Origin: Misgurnus anguillicaudatus
Taxonomy: Eukaryota > Chordata > Actinopteri > Cypriniformes > Cobitidae
DNA length: 64,000 nt
Assembly (NCBI RefSeq): GCF_027580225.2
Contig: NC_073352.2
Span: forward strand, 1,862,501 to 1,926,500
Direction: 5' to 3'
The translations under genes were made by a program, and so were the position numbers. The notes beneath the pieces were generated by a model. That model did not search any database. It had not been told where the DNA came from and saw nothing but the letters and a program-made list of their open reading frames with translations. Shown in pieces: positions 44,035 to 55,985 of this stretch; position 1 is the stretch's first letter; each line of letters begins with the position of its first letter.

Positions 44035-47033
44035 ATGTCAAGATCACATATCCCAGCACATAGAGCCTTTTTTACCAGAGTACCAACACATCTCGACTGT
44101 GTCTGTTCCTCGAACAAATAAATACAGAGCACCGTTTACCTTGTCTCGTACAAATCTTATTAACATAAAATTAGAACACAATACATTAACAGATGAAACT
44201 CAAATGTTAAAATTCGGCCTTGTTAACATTAGATCGCTTACCAATAAATAACCTATTATCAATGAAATAATTACTGATCAAAACTTAGATGCACTCTGTT
44301 TAACAGAGACCTGGCTTAAAGCAGACGATTACACCAGTTTAAACGAATCCACCCCACAAGACTATTATTATAAACACGTTCCTCGTCTAAAAGGGAGAGG
44401 GGGTGGTGTAGCTACAATATACAATAAAATATTCAAAGTAAACCATAAATCCAACCTAAAATTTAATTCGTTTGAAATAATACTGTTAAATATGGAAATA
44501 ACTGGTCGTAACAACAAACGGCTTTCGTTCATTTTAGCTACCATATATAGGCCTCCGGGCCACCACACAGATTTTCTTAAAGAAATAGCGAACTTCCTAT
44601 CTCACCTTACAGTCACTGTATCTGATCGTTGGTGATTTTAATATCCATGTGGATAATCCAAAAGATACATTAGGACATGCGTTTATGGATGTTCTAAATT
44701 CTCTCGGCATTAAACAAAACGTGTCAGGGCCCACGCATACTCGTAATCACACATTAGACTTAATTCTGTCCCTCGGACTCAATATTAATGACATCGAAAT
44801 ATCAACCCAGAGCGATGCCGTTTCAGACCATTGCCTTGTGTCATACACAATACTACTAGATAGGACCGCTCAGTCTACAACATGCTACAGATTAGCCAAA
44901 ACAATAATTTCCACCACTAAAGATAGCTTTATTAGCACTCTTCCAGACCTGTCTCAAATGAAACATGTAGCAGATAACCGTGAAGATCTGGATATTATAA
45001 TAGAAAAACGTAACAACGTCTGCTCTAGCACGTTGGATGCTGTTGCTCCCATTCGAAAAAAGAGAATCAAATGGTATGACCATCATACTGCAGCCCTTAA
45101 AAAAGTAGCTAGAAAAATGGAAAGAAACTACCGAAGCACAAAGTTAGAGGTATGGCGTTCAGCATGGAAAGAGAGTGTTCAACACTACAGACAGGCTATT
45201 AAAACTGCCAGATCTACCTATCTTAGTACGCTTATTAAAGAAAATAATAACAACCCTCGTTTCCTTTTTAGCACAGTTGCGAAACTGACTAGAAACAAAG
45301 AACAAACAGAAACCAATATTAAACTCCAACACAATAGTAATGACTTCATGAGCTTCTTTACTAACAAAATTATGTTTATTAGGGAAAACATAGAAACTAC
45401 GCAAGCAGCCACCACTCTACCCAATAGTACATTATCCACTAGATTACCAAATGAACATCTTGAGTCATTTAAACCTACTACAATAGAAGAGCTCTCTAAA
45501 TTAGTAACGTCATCCAAATCATCGTCCTGTATACTAGACCCCGTTCCCACAAAATTACTAAAAGAGGTATTTCATGTAGTGTCAGACACAGTACTAAATG
45601 TCTTTAACTCATCTCTAGAATTAGGATACGTTCCAACAGCTTTCAAACTAGCAGTTATTAGACCGCTTATTAAAAAAACAAACCTTGACCAGGGAGATCT
45701 TAATAACTTTAGACCAATCTCAAACCTACCTTTTCTTTCTAAAATATTAGAAAAAGTAGTGGCAAGCCAGCTACGCACATTCTTAGCAAATAATAGTACG
45801 TTTGAAAAGTTCCAATCAGGATTCAGGCCCCACCATAGCACAGAGACAGCACTGCTTAGAGTTACAAATGACCTTCTCCTAACATCCGATCGTGGCGAAA
45901 TCTCACTCCTTATATTATTAGACCTTAGTGCAGCCTTTGACACAATAGATCACACAATCTTACTCAATAGGCTAGAAAACTATGTTGGCATCAGTGGTCA
46001 GGCGCTAGCCTGGTTCAGATTGTATCTAACCAATCGCTATCACTTTGTTTATGTAAATGAGGAGGAGTCATATCACTCCCTGGTTAAATACGGCGTACCG
46101 CAGGGATCAGTTTTAGGTCCTATCCTGTTCTCGTTATATATGTTACCTCTAGGAGATATTATCAGGAAACATAACATACTGTTTTACTGCTATGCAGATG
46201 ATACCCAGCTGTACATCTCCTCACATCCCAGTGAAACACACCAGTTTTCTACGCTAACAGACTGCATCAGCGATATTAGTGACTGGATGGCACATAACTT
46301 TCTTATGCTAAACTCCAATAAGACAGAGATACTTGTTATCGAACCGAATCGCTACAAACATAATATGACAGATTACAAGTTGCCCATAGATGGCTGCACT
46401 GTGGTCCCAACCTCCACGGTTAAGAATTTAGGTGTGATGTTCGTCAGCAATTTATCCTTCGATAGCCATATCTCCAATGTCTGCCGCACAGCATTCTTCT
46501 ATCTTCGAAATATCTAAAAAATACACCATATGTTGTCTGCATCAGATGCAGAGAAGCTTATCCACGCTTTTATGACCTCTAGAATAGACTATTGTAACTC
46601 GTTACTCGGAGGATGCCATGCAAATCAGGTAAACAAGCTTCAGCTAGTTCAAAACGCTTCTGCAAGAGTGCTTACTCGATCTAAGAAGTATGACCACATA
46701 AGCCCAATTCTGGCATCTTTACACTGGCTACCAGTTAAATATCGCATACAATTTAAAATATTACTAATCACCTACAAAGCCTTAAATGGTCTAGCACCCT
46801 CATATCTTAGAGAATTATTATCAGAATACAATCCATCACGTGCATTGCGGTCGCAAAATTCTGGTCTCTTAATTATCCCTAAAATATCAAAAGTGTCTAA
46901 AGGTGGCAGATCCTTTTCCTACTTAGCCCCTAAGCTATGGAATGATTTACCAACCGATGTCCGAAAATCAGAGACAGTAGATAACTTTAAATCTAGACTT
47001 AAAACGTTTCTCTTTAACAAGGCATTCACATAA
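44035..47033 (+). pseudogene. L2 ORF2: endonuclease and reverse transcriptase with four lesions
   Basis: The likely start is ATG 44035 (MSRS as in the 39-kb copy). Endonuclease motifs: [41 protein letters not shown] and [12 protein letters not shown]. Reverse transcriptase motifs: [36 protein letters not shown] (A), [20 protein letters not shown] (B) and [13 protein letters not shown] (C, YADD codons at 46191-46202), all with catalytic residues intact. Lesions are a frameshift near 44060, a stop TAA at 44249-44251, a frameshift near 44625-44640 and a stop TAA at 46515-46517. The C-terminal 167 codons end KTFLFNKAFT. Few changes separate it from an open frame, so it is relatively young. Confidence 0.92.
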
Positions 47034-47036
47034 TTT

Positions 47037-47711
47037 GTTTTAGTAATGGTACTTATCTCACAATAGCTAGCTTGTACAAGCTAATAAATAAATAAATTAA
47101 AACCTTATTTTCGTCAACACTCCAAAGCATGGTAAATGTCATTAATACTCTTTAGTAATATGTTGAAACTTTGAATTAGTTGTCGGTTGAGTCTTTATTT
47201 CCACATATGGTCGGGTTGCGATTTTGGCTTTTCCCATGATCTTGAGAATAGTATGTCATACAGAACCGTTTGCCACTGTACGTTAGTATTAACGACGGCA
47301 GTGGGGCCTCTGGCCTTAGTCAAACGAGTTTCTGTTTCTGTTTTAAAGATCATATGGGGGGCCCCATACATAGACTCACCCTGGGCCCACAAATTTTCTA
47401 AAATCATCAACTATATGTAATACACTTAACCAGCAATAGTTAGCCTGTCCGGAACCGAGGTGACATAAACCACATCACTGTGTGACAATTGCTTTACATG
47501 TGAATGGCCCCTACGCTAATAAGATTTTGTTTCTCTCCCCGTCTCGTCCTCGATCCTGAGGACAATGAGACAAACAGATCCAGTTCCGGTAAATGTGAAA
47601 GTCGGCACACCTCTGATCTACTGGCTGTTCTGCAACGTGATGCCCAGCTGATGCCTGACCAATGCCCACCGGCAGAACCCGTTTAATCTCCGCTTAATCT
47701 CCTTATCCGTT

Positions 47712-47742
<31 letters not shown>

Positions 47743-48058
47743 CTCCCAAGGGTTTTTCCCTCCTAGGACTTTTTTTACTTCCCCGGCTAAAAAGTCCGTG
47801 GGGGCGTTTTCTCCTAGGGGGTTTTTCAACTCGGGGAGGCAGCCTTCTTGGGCTTAACTTCTATACGTTACATTAGTAATACATTCACTTTAATGTTGAT
47901 TTATAGCCGCAGCAAATTTAGCTGCTTGTGCTATCGTGTATTATGTTGTGCTATCTGTCGATTTTCTGGGCTTTTCACTGCTGCTTTTAATGTAAAGCTG
48001 CTTTGATACAATTACCAAATTGTGAAAAGCGCTATATAAATAAAATTGAATTGAATTG
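47037..48058 (+). other. L2 3' untranslated region and tail
   Basis: The sequence shares blocks with the L2 3' ends at 14083-14860 and 18370-19004. A (TA)n run lies at 47714-47738, then AGGGTTTTTCCCTCCTAGG-type pyrimidine/G blocks, and the terminal AAAGCGCTATATAAATAAA followed by GAATTG units. Such a structured 3' end is what the L2 reverse transcriptase is expected to recognise. Confidence 0.8.
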
Positions 48059-48187
48059 AATTCGGATGGTTTTGTTATGCGAATCTGGCAACCCTGGCTG
48101 TGTGTTTGCGCAGACGTTTGGATTCTATAGAATGTAAATGTAAACAAACATTTAAATCAGATTGCAATATTTAGGGTGCATGTAAAC
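48059..48187. other. Short spacer; ends with a hAT target copy
   Basis: The last eight bases (ATGTAAAC, 48180-48187) are the left target duplication of the hAT element. Confidence 0.7.
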
Positions 48188-49728
48188 TAGGGATGCACCG
48201 ATAGGATTTTTTTGGGCCGATACCGATTTAAGCAGACAACTTCTGGCCGATACCGATGCCGATACCGATATTAAACACTATACAACACTATACAGTTGGT
48301 CTATTAGCTAGTTTATTTCTGCATCAAATTATTTTTACTGAACATGGATTGTATCTAATTAAAATTCAACTGACCAACATAATAAGAGGCACAAATTAAG
48401 CTAAAACAAATATAATAAGACAACATGACAACCTTCAAAGGTGGTTTCTGCTATTCAGCATTTCTTTTATTAACAACATTAACTATTTTTTTTTTTTACA
48501 TATAATGGATTTCTTTAATAAACATAAATAATGCCAGTGCTATTGCTTTAAACAGAGTATAAATATTGCTACTTCAAAAAAGTTGGACTTCTTGCCCCAC
48601 TAAAGTGCAGTCTGTTTCTTTTATTGTCCAAGACATTTGAGCCAGCTCAACAAAGGTTTTCTGTCGGTGCTTAAGTATAGTGCACAGTAGGGCTGGACCA
48701 GAATGTTCGAATATTCGTTCCGTTGGTTGACATTCGATTTTCAGTTTTGAGATTCAAATATATTTACAGCATTGATGCAGAGCTTTTGCCAAGCAGGAAG
48801 TGCGATTCACGCTCCAGCTCTATAGGTGGCGCAGAGAGACCAACATCCATAGCCAACAGCACCAAACTGCACCAGTAGAAGAGATCAGAAAGAGATCGCC
48901 TCAAAGCGGGCTTCCTGCTTTGGCATTCACATTAATAGTGTTGTAAATAACGTTCAGTTTTTTGCAAAAACTGATTGATTTGCTTCACAAGACATCAATA
49001 TGTCACACGGAGTTATGGGGGATTACTTTTGTATTAGATATACATGTTTAAAGTGGCGGATCGGTTGACTTGCATGACGGAGCACTGGGGTTTCTGCAAA
49101 ATATCTTCATTATTGTTCTACTGATGAAAAACATATTGGATGGTGTAAGTGTTAGTAAATAAACTTGATTTTAAAAGTATGCTACCGTTTTATTACAGTT
49201 TGTTGAACTTCATTCATTCGTTCATTTATTTACGTTGTTTTATTTAAATGGGCTGAGTTACCCTTTACGTTATCAGTAATTACTATGCTTCTAATTTCTT
49301 ATACGGGAGTGTTTGTTTGTTAGAAAAAGCTAACGTTACCTTATCAAAAGTATTGCTCGTGTTTTGTTTCACTAATGCTGTTCTCGCAGCACACGTGACA
49401 GGCACGCCGCTACATACACACACAGATTCCTGCCTTTATTAAAGAGAAAAATATGTTCAGCCCCTCCTTCCGAAGCTTTGAATATTTGATTTGATTTCTA
49501 CTAGAGCTTTGAAGCTCAAAAAATGGTATTCGGAACAGCCCTAGTGCACACCCAAACATTAAATCATTTTAATTGAACATGCAATTCATTGACTTTATGC
49601 ATTGACTATATTAATTAATAAACAATCGGTATCGGCCTTTCTCGTGCTATTGCCGATATGCCGATGGTTTCAAATTCATCAAAAATCGGCCGATAAATAT
49701 CGGCGGCCGATGCATCGGTGCATCACTA
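48188..49728. mobile_element. hAT MITE (TAGGGATGCACCGAT ends)
   Basis: Ends TAGGGATGCACCGATA and, reversed, TAGTGATGCACCGATG are flanked by a perfect 8-bp duplication ATGTAAAC (48180-48187, 49729-49736). GCCGATACCGAT/ATCGGTATCGGC repeats fill the subterminal zones. A second hAT element is nested at 48688. Confidence 0.93.
48688..49543. mobile_element. Nested hAT MITE (TAGGGCTG ends)
   Basis: Ends TAGGGCTGGACCAGAATG and, reversed, TAGGGCTGTTCCGAATAC. Flanks GTGCACAG (48680-48687) and GTGCACAC (49544-49551) match at seven of eight positions. It sits wholly inside the older hAT element, so it is the younger of the two. Confidence 0.9.
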
Positions 49729-49736
49729 ATGTAAAC

Positions 49737-50084
49737 TGTATTGTCGTAACGTTCAATCGTATTAAATTCAGTCGGATTGACAACATTTTGTGCACGTAAA
49801 CATAGCCACTGACCACCACAACAAATAGATTTTTGCACATCCCATTTATCACCATCTCTGTCTCACATGACAATTTCTGTACAAACATCCGTGGCATCAG
49901 TCGACACACTTCGTCGTTTAAGTTGCAAAAATGCTGTGCATACATGCGGACGTGCACGTGGCGAGTGTACCACTACTAACTGCAAGTCTTTGGAAAACAT
50001 GGAATGGTGTTCCTGATTCTCAGCCTGTCAATGTTTTTTATTGCTAAAATAGGAGTTTGGGAACTTACAACAAAGCACATGTGA
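49737..50084. other. No feature recognised
   Basis: No ORF, repeat end or conserved motif can be supported. Confidence 0.5.
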
Positions 50085-50300
50085 CAATGTCGAAACATTA
50101 GTACATGCTCTGACTACGTCCTGTCTCGATTAATGCAATTCACTGTTCTCTGGTCTTTCAACTCATTCCAGTACAAAACTCAGCAGTCAGAATGTTAAAC
50201 TCCAATGGGAAATCTGCCCACATTACCCCTATCTTATTTGATCTTTACTGGTTGCCAGTCTCATCTGGCATAAAGTCCTAACTTTTAAGGCAATAAATCA
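50085..50300 (+). pseudogene. Remnant of an L2-like LINE C-terminus
   Basis: Across several frames the translation matches the block after the reverse transcriptase: CNSLFSGLSTHS, then AHITPIL, LYWLPVSSGIK and VLTFKAIN. The same order ([26 protein letters not shown]) is seen in the better L2 copies. Stops and frameshifts are numerous. Confidence 0.7.
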
Positions 50301-51173
50301 GGCATGTTAAGGACAAAAAAGCAGGAAAATATATTGAGACCCTCCCCCCCCACACACACACGCCAATCAAACTGGTGGTGGATCTATACGGATAGTAAAG
50401 CAGGACCCATAACAACTTATTTGAACAAAAAACACATTTTAATTTATTTTACAGCTAGATGTGCAACATGCAACTTTTTTGTATAGTATGACACATAACA
50501 ACTTATTTGGTGGATGTGTAACAGTGGGAATCAAAAGCAAGTGTCTTGTCCACTGCTCCATCACCACCTCTCTCTATAACAACAACCATGACAAAAAATG
50601 TGTTTTAACTTATTTTTGTTTTATATTTTTACCCAACGTTAACAGCTATATGTGCAACATGCAAATGTTCATGTCAAAAGAAGGCCTATTTTGCAGACAT
50701 CCATATAAAATGTAGGCAATGGCTTATAAAGAACGAATAAATCTTACAAAGATTTTTTCCATATCCAAGGTTTCTCAGCTTGCACTCTAGCATTTGTGTG
50801 ATCCAGGTAACGTTAGCTTTGGCTACTTTTACTTTTATACTTTAAGTAAATTTCCAAGCCTGTACTTTAATACTTTTACTTGAGTAAAGAAGTTAAATCA
50901 GTACTTCTACTTTTACCAGAGTATTTTTAATACAAATATCTGTAAAAATGTGCTACACAGGACCTTTAGTTATAATAAAGTGTCTTAAATGTCTCTCTTC
51001 CTAATTTTAGACCCCTGTAGATGAGTAACTTTGTTAGCTGTTAAACATAAACAATAGAAGGTTGACACCAATAAATAAAAGTAATTGTACAAAAAAGTAC
51101 AGGTGCTATTTATTTTAATCAAAATGGTCAACCTTAAAACTTTAAAAACACGAAACCATTGAAACAAACGATT
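50301..51173. other. No gene; short hAT-like stretch
   Basis: At 50775-50940 ACTTTTACTT/AAGTAAA-type words occur that also appear at 21340-21960. The rest is featureless. Confidence 0.4.
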
Positions 51174-51181
51174 ATACAGAG

Positions 51182-51416
51182 TTTCTCAATCCTAAGGCAG
51201 CAGCCTTCCGGAGGTCGCATTTCTAAACTGCAGACGTCATCAAGACTCATCAAGAGTCACAATATTAACAATTATAAAGTTAACTATTATTCTTAGTTAA
51301 TCGTAAATTGTTGTAATATGTTAATGACTTCCGAATGTAATGCTCAGTTAGGTTAAACCAGGCTTGATGACGTATGCAGCCTATGAGACCAGGCTGCAGC
51401 CTTCCGATTGAGAAAC
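51182..51416. mobile_element. Small hAT-like MITE (TTTCTCAATC ends)
   Basis: This 235-bp element begins TTTCTCAATCCTAAGGCAG and ends with the near-complement CTGCAGCCTTCCGATTGAGAAAC. ATACAGAG (51174-51181) and ATTCAGAG (51417-51424) match at seven of eight. Confidence 0.7.
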
Positions 51417-51424
51417 ATTCAGAG

Positions 51425-53410
51425 GTAACTTATTTCCTTGCCTTTTTTCGGAACCAATATTGGTGCATCGTCCCTCTCTCAGTCGCCACCAGGATTTTCT
51501 GCAATGGCGCTCGTTTTTCCTCTCATTTCTGTGAAAATTGCCGCTCCAAATCCACCAAGTAAACCGACGTGTATATGTTTGCCGCTTTGTTTCGCGTCAC
51601 GCGAGTGACAGCCAAACGTCGCATGAGGAGAAGAGAGGAGAGAAACGATCGGGTCTGATTGGTGAATGAATAGTGTTTGGTTTTACACTGTGTGAGTGTA
51701 AGCAAGTTTGACAACATAAAATTTGGATTGTTTTAATGTAAATAAATGAACATGTGAATGCAGCTTCCGAATACAGGGTATGAATCGAGATCGTGATTCT
51801 TTTTTCGATTTGATTGGTCCCCTGGTTTTTATTAAAATACAACATGAATTTAAAATTCTCATGTTGCGCTGTCACAAAGCGATAGGCTACTGTACGTTAT
51901 TTGTCCCAATTTTGCAATAAACTAATTCAAATGATTTCTGTCTGAAATAAATATAAACTCGCATTGTGCCTCCCGCTGTTTTCTGGAGGAATTGACAGAC
52001 GAGTTAATGTCTCTGTCTGCGTGTCGTGTGGATTATATTCACCTCAGTGACGGTAGGAATGTTTAGTAATCTTTAGGGTTAGGTTTTTTTATTCTTCTCA
52101 AACTATTATTCCATAACAGTGACGAGGCTACCCACTCAAATTGACAGCTGGTCCACCAAGTCAAAAGAAACACAAAATATTTTATTGGGAAAGCAGAAGA
52201 AATCACACATAAATGATAATAAATAGTCTTTTTAAAACGAATCGCTCAAATACACATTATTCAGAAATAAACTATTTATAGAAAGCTTATCTTTTGCATG
52301 TGTGGTTTTAAACCTTGCAAATGTTAACATGCAAGCGATTTTAAACACTTTCAGCGCAAGATGTTAAAGTAAGCTCAGCTGTTTTGTGTGTGCACTGCAC
52401 AGGCAATGACCCGCACACATAGTGAAATGGACGCACACTCATAAGCGGACGCACGGACACGCGCGATTCTAAAGCATGCAAACACAAAATTATTTTGAAA
52501 TACCACAGTCTTGGCACCTATGCTCATTAAAACATTCAGTTATGTCTTAAAGTGAGTGCAAACAGTTCAGAAAGAAGTCAAATCTTTGTGTTGGTCTGAA
52601 AGTAGCAGTTCTTATCTGCTTGTGTTTCTGTCTTTTATATTAATTAAACAACAGAAAACAAAGCTAAATCACTTCTGTATCTTTAAAAAGATGAATTATA
52701 TTTAATTTATATAATAAAAAAGAAAGTGTTAATGTTTATTTTATTCTATTTATGTACCTAAATGCTACTGTTAGATCTTTATTTGTAACTTTGTTCTTTT
52801 CTATTTTTATATCTCATCATTTCTTAATTTGTTCTTATTTTATTTTCCTAGCCCCAGTTTTGCTGACTCGAAAATTATTCGATCTATGATTAAAAAAAAC
52901 GCAATGTAATCCATTTAACCGCTACTAGTAAAAATATGTAATTTGAGAGTAGGCATTGAGGTCCACCCTATTTCACCCCTATTCTGTTTAAAATTTCTGG
53001 TCTTGCAGTGTTTCACACTAATTTGAGGGGTAAAAACGTTTAGGGTTTGAGTTAAGGGTAATTTGGGGTTTCTTTGATTAAAACCAGGATCAGATGATTG
53101 TTGATAAAGGTTTAAATCTTACTTTGTCAAATCACAGCAACCCTATAATGAGGGGGTGGGGCTTGGCCAGGGGGTGGGGCTTAGGTAGGGGACCCCCCAT
53201 AAGCTTTGACATAATTCGAACACTGCAGGTTATCATGGTGACGGCTGTGAGATGCCCCCCCCCTATTTTTTACTACATATCTGCACGATTCACGTAGGTC
53301 ACATTTTCATGTCGGAAAATCCGGAATTCTGTATTAATCCGGAAAAATCACATCCCTGGTAAATGCTCTTGCCCCCCTATCCTTCCGATCTTTTCTCCTC
53401 CGTCACAATG
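51425..53410. other. No gene recognised
   Basis: Around 53290-53360 the sequence ATCCGGAAAAATCACATCCCTGG looks like the right end of an unclassified DNA element, but its left end was not located. GGGGTGGGGCTTGGCCAG / GGGGTGGGGCTTAGGTAG is a short direct duplication at 53153-53190. Nothing else can be supported. Confidence 0.45.
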
Positions 53411-54395
53411 CAGTGTTTCCCCTACCATTATATAAGGGGGCGCCCCGCCCTCCTAACGGCTCAACCCGCCCCTCTTGAAGGTCAAGTGAATTTAATTTGA
53501 TTTTCCTTATTACGCCAGAGAACAATTTGTTATTTTATTAAACAAACTAAATATCCCCCAAGTAATATGTTATTTATCTTATTTCTACGATGGCATGTCT
53601 TTTCTGTCTGTGTTTGCGTGTTTTACAACTATCCAATTGAGTGCGCACATTTCTATTTTACTGTTCTGCTAAATTCACTGCGCGCGCTCTCTCTCATGTT
53701 GCCTACAGCGTGTGCCTCTCTCTCACCAAACTGAAAAGGTGACAGTGTTTTTAAAGTCCGTTGCTCTGTATAGTTTCTTTTTTGCGTTAACATCAACAGT
53801 CACGGATGTTACTGACAAAGACGGCTGATCGAATTTATCATGACTTGACGAAAGGGTAGCATGATTGTTTCCCACACAAACGCGCGCATTCTCCCTCTCT
53901 ATCATGCTGTATATGCCCGCGCCGCGCAAGTGTTTTGTAGTAACTCTGTGGAACACAAAAGTGTATGCTGTCAAATTTCTGAATTTGCACCAAATTTTCT
54001 GCGCTATTAGGCTACGCGATTTACAACAAAACTCACATTTAAAATAAAAAAGCTCATAACACAACAAGACATTATGAGAGAAGCAACAGCAGTAAGGCTT
54101 CAATATAAATGTATGGTAATTTTGTCAAACGATTATAAATTGCGTTTATACATCAGGATTTCAGCACAGTTAAACTGGTGGTTTTAAACACGAGGTGTGA
54201 CTGGGTCGTGTTTACCCAGTCACTTTATAGTGTACTCGTTTTATGTCTGACAACAGAACAGATAATATGTAAAAAAAAAAACAGGATTATTCTCTCCAAC
54301 AAATGCATCATTTAAAATTTGTTTATCATACATATTAACTAACATTGATGAACAATGAATGAGCTATATGTATGTATATATACACATACATACAA

Positions 54396-54429
<34 letters not shown>

Positions 54430-54467
54430 CCAACCCCCCCAAAGCTGTAAACCTAGGGGAAACACTG
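53411..54467. mobile_element. hAT-type element (CAGTGTTTCCCCTA ends)
   Basis: The left end CAGTGTTTCCCCTACCATT is mirrored by TAGGGGAAACACTG on the right. CAATG is found on both sides, part of a probable 8-bp duplication that has decayed. The interior shares blocks with the MITE at 40534-41561. A (CA)n tract lies at about 54396-54428. Confidence 0.75.
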
Positions 54468-54537
54468 CAATGTACCTTCACAATCACTCCGGTCTTCAAA
54501 TTCTGAACTTCTATGTATTCCTAGGTACCTTCTATCC

Positions 54538-54730
54538 CAGGGGTGGGCAATTCTGGTCCTGGAGGGCCAGAGTCCTGCAGAGTTTAGATCCAACCCTAAT
54601 CAACCACACCTGAACTTCATTTGCAAGTGATACTGAAAACTTTGATTAGATTTTTCAGGTGTGCATGATTAGGGTTGAAGCCAAACTCCGCAGGACCGTG
54701 GCCCCCCACGACCAGAACCGCCCACCCCCG
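54538..54730. mobile_element. Short hAT MITE (CAGGGGTGGGCAATTCTGG ends)
   Basis: This 193-bp element starts CAGGGGTGGGCAATTCTGG and ends with the near-complement CCAGAACCGCCCACCCCCG. Flanks TTCTATCC (54530-54537) and GTCTATCC (54731-54738) match at seven of eight. Confidence 0.85.
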
Positions 54731-54744
54731 GTCTATCCTCTATG

Positions 54745-54916
54745 GGTGGCAGATCCTTTTCTGTCATTGCTCCGACACTATGGAACTCTCTACCCATTGC
54801 ACTCAGAACCATCACCATTTTGTCATAATTTAAATCAAGGCTTAAGATTATTACATTTTTCTAGAATTCCTGTACCTTATAAAACGTCCTTGAGCTTGGG
54901 AACGGCGCTATATAAA
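54745..54916 (+). pseudogene. LINE 3' remnant
   Basis: The translation gives GGRSFSVIAPTLWNSLPIAL and then FKSRLK, the C-terminal block of L2-type ORF2, followed by a LINE-tail-like AACGGCGCTATATAAATTAAA. Frames are broken. Confidence 0.75.
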
Positions 54917-54920
54917 TTAA

Positions 54921-55259
54921 AGGTTCTCTAAGCGAATTCGCGCGTTTTAGACCATAAAACATTTTTTGTTACATACAGCAAACATCTCCTCACTATCTGC
55001 TTGCTTCCTGTCCGCTGATCAAACTGTAAAAAAACGCGACCTCTGTAGACAGCCCAGCCTCCACAAACCTCAATAATAACAAACTGGCCCAACCTACACA
55101 TGAAACCATAACAAAGTATTCTAACCAATAAATGCCAAGACTGATTTGGGGGTTGGGTTTGGGCGCGTTCATGAAAGCACGAAGGGGGGGGGGGAGTTAA
55201 CTAGGCTCAGTTTGTTTGAAAACACATTTCAAAAATCAACAGATTCGCTTAGAACGCCT
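54921..55259. mobile_element. Short TTAA-site MITE (AGG.TCTAAGCGAAT ends)
   Basis: Ends AGGTTCTCTAAGCGAATTCG and, reversed, AGGCGTTCTAAGCGAATCTG lie between TTAA copies (54917-54920, 55260-55263). A related copy in inverted orientation runs off the window at 63923-64000. Confidence 0.85.
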
Positions 55260-55410
55260 TTAAACATTATTGTTATTATAAATGTTAGTAACTCTTGTTT
55301 AGATTTTTCAAGTTTGATGTGTAAACTACTATTAGTTATGGGCATTAAAACTCATAGTCAAATCACCCAAATAGTCTAAAATTAAATGTACTGAATAAAA
55401 TCAAACTTAC

Positions 55411-55557
55411 CCTAACCACGCTGAAGTCAAGTTTGGTATCTTGAGCGCACTGCAGAATGAGCTGAAAGCAGCTCTTACTCTGATTGGTCATCCCATTCTC
55501 ATAGTAACGTTCCAGGATCCGCTGTTGGTCAGCAGTAAACACTGATCGCAAATTCAT
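55411..55557 (-). CDS. hdx: hdx, first coding exon (49 codons)
   Basis: ATG at 55557 begins MNLRSVFTADQQRILERYYE and continues NGMTNQSKSCFQLILQCAQD to DFSVVR, the first two helices of the N-terminal homeodomain of HDX. It is nearly identical to the vertebrate sequence I know. The exon ends AGG|GTAAGT (donor at 55410), phase 0, and joins to TWVGNKRRK at 31409 to complete the homeodomain. An AG acceptor (ATATCAG) immediately precedes the ATG, so the untranslated leader must lie in one or more exons upstream (higher coordinates). The frame is intact. Confidence 0.95.
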
Positions 55558-55563
55558 CTGATA

Positions 55564-55857
55564 TATGACATAATATGACACAAAAAATACACAAAACATT
55601 ATTGGAGTATAAGCACTAAGAGAACAAGTGCAATTTTCATGGGGTAATTTTCATTTTTTCATCTGAACTATTCTTTAACATTGCTTGTTCTTATGTTTTA
55701 AAAATCAGACATAACATTTAACTATTAATAATTAGGAAACAACCAGCAAAATCCGATCAAGTGTTCACATGTCTTAACAAATGGATAAAATATATACCCC
55801 ATTCATTACAATCCAGACTAATTTAAAATTGCATTTGGCCAGTCCATTCCGCCTGAT
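55564..55857 (-). other. Intronic or upstream sequence of hdx
   Basis: No repeat or coding signal. The polypyrimidine-like stretch directly before the acceptor at 55558 is poor. Confidence 0.4.
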
Positions 55858-55985
55858 GGTAACACTTTACAATAAGATTTGTTAACAATTAGTTAATGCA
55901 TTAGCTAACATGAACTATTAATAATCAATACTTCTAGGGCATTTATTAATCTTAGTTCATGTTAATTTCAGCATTTACTAATACA
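55858..55985. mobile_element. Half-copy of the GGTAACAC hAT MITE
   Basis: It starts GGTAACACTTTACAATAAGA and follows the left arm of the element at 12549-13353 (TTAGTTAATGCATTAGCTAA), but the right arm is missing. Confidence 0.75.

Larger units (their letters stand above)
42550..48058 (+). mobile_element. Nearly full-length L2 LINE
   Basis: The layout is a 5' untranslated region of about 300 bp, ORF1 (42867-43968), a 66-bp gap, ORF2 (44035-47033) and a 1-kb 3' untranslated region ending TATATAAATAAAATTGAATTG with further GAATTG units (48023-48058). No target duplication is evident. Of the L2 copies here it is the most complete, with one frameshift in ORF1 and four lesions in ORF2. The 5' boundary is approximate. 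Confidence 0.88.

Noticed and set aside
45218..45943. Minus-strand open frames opposite L2 ORF2
   Set aside because: They lie antisense to the reverse transcriptase and recur antisense in the other L2 copy, as expected from codon bias of one protein.
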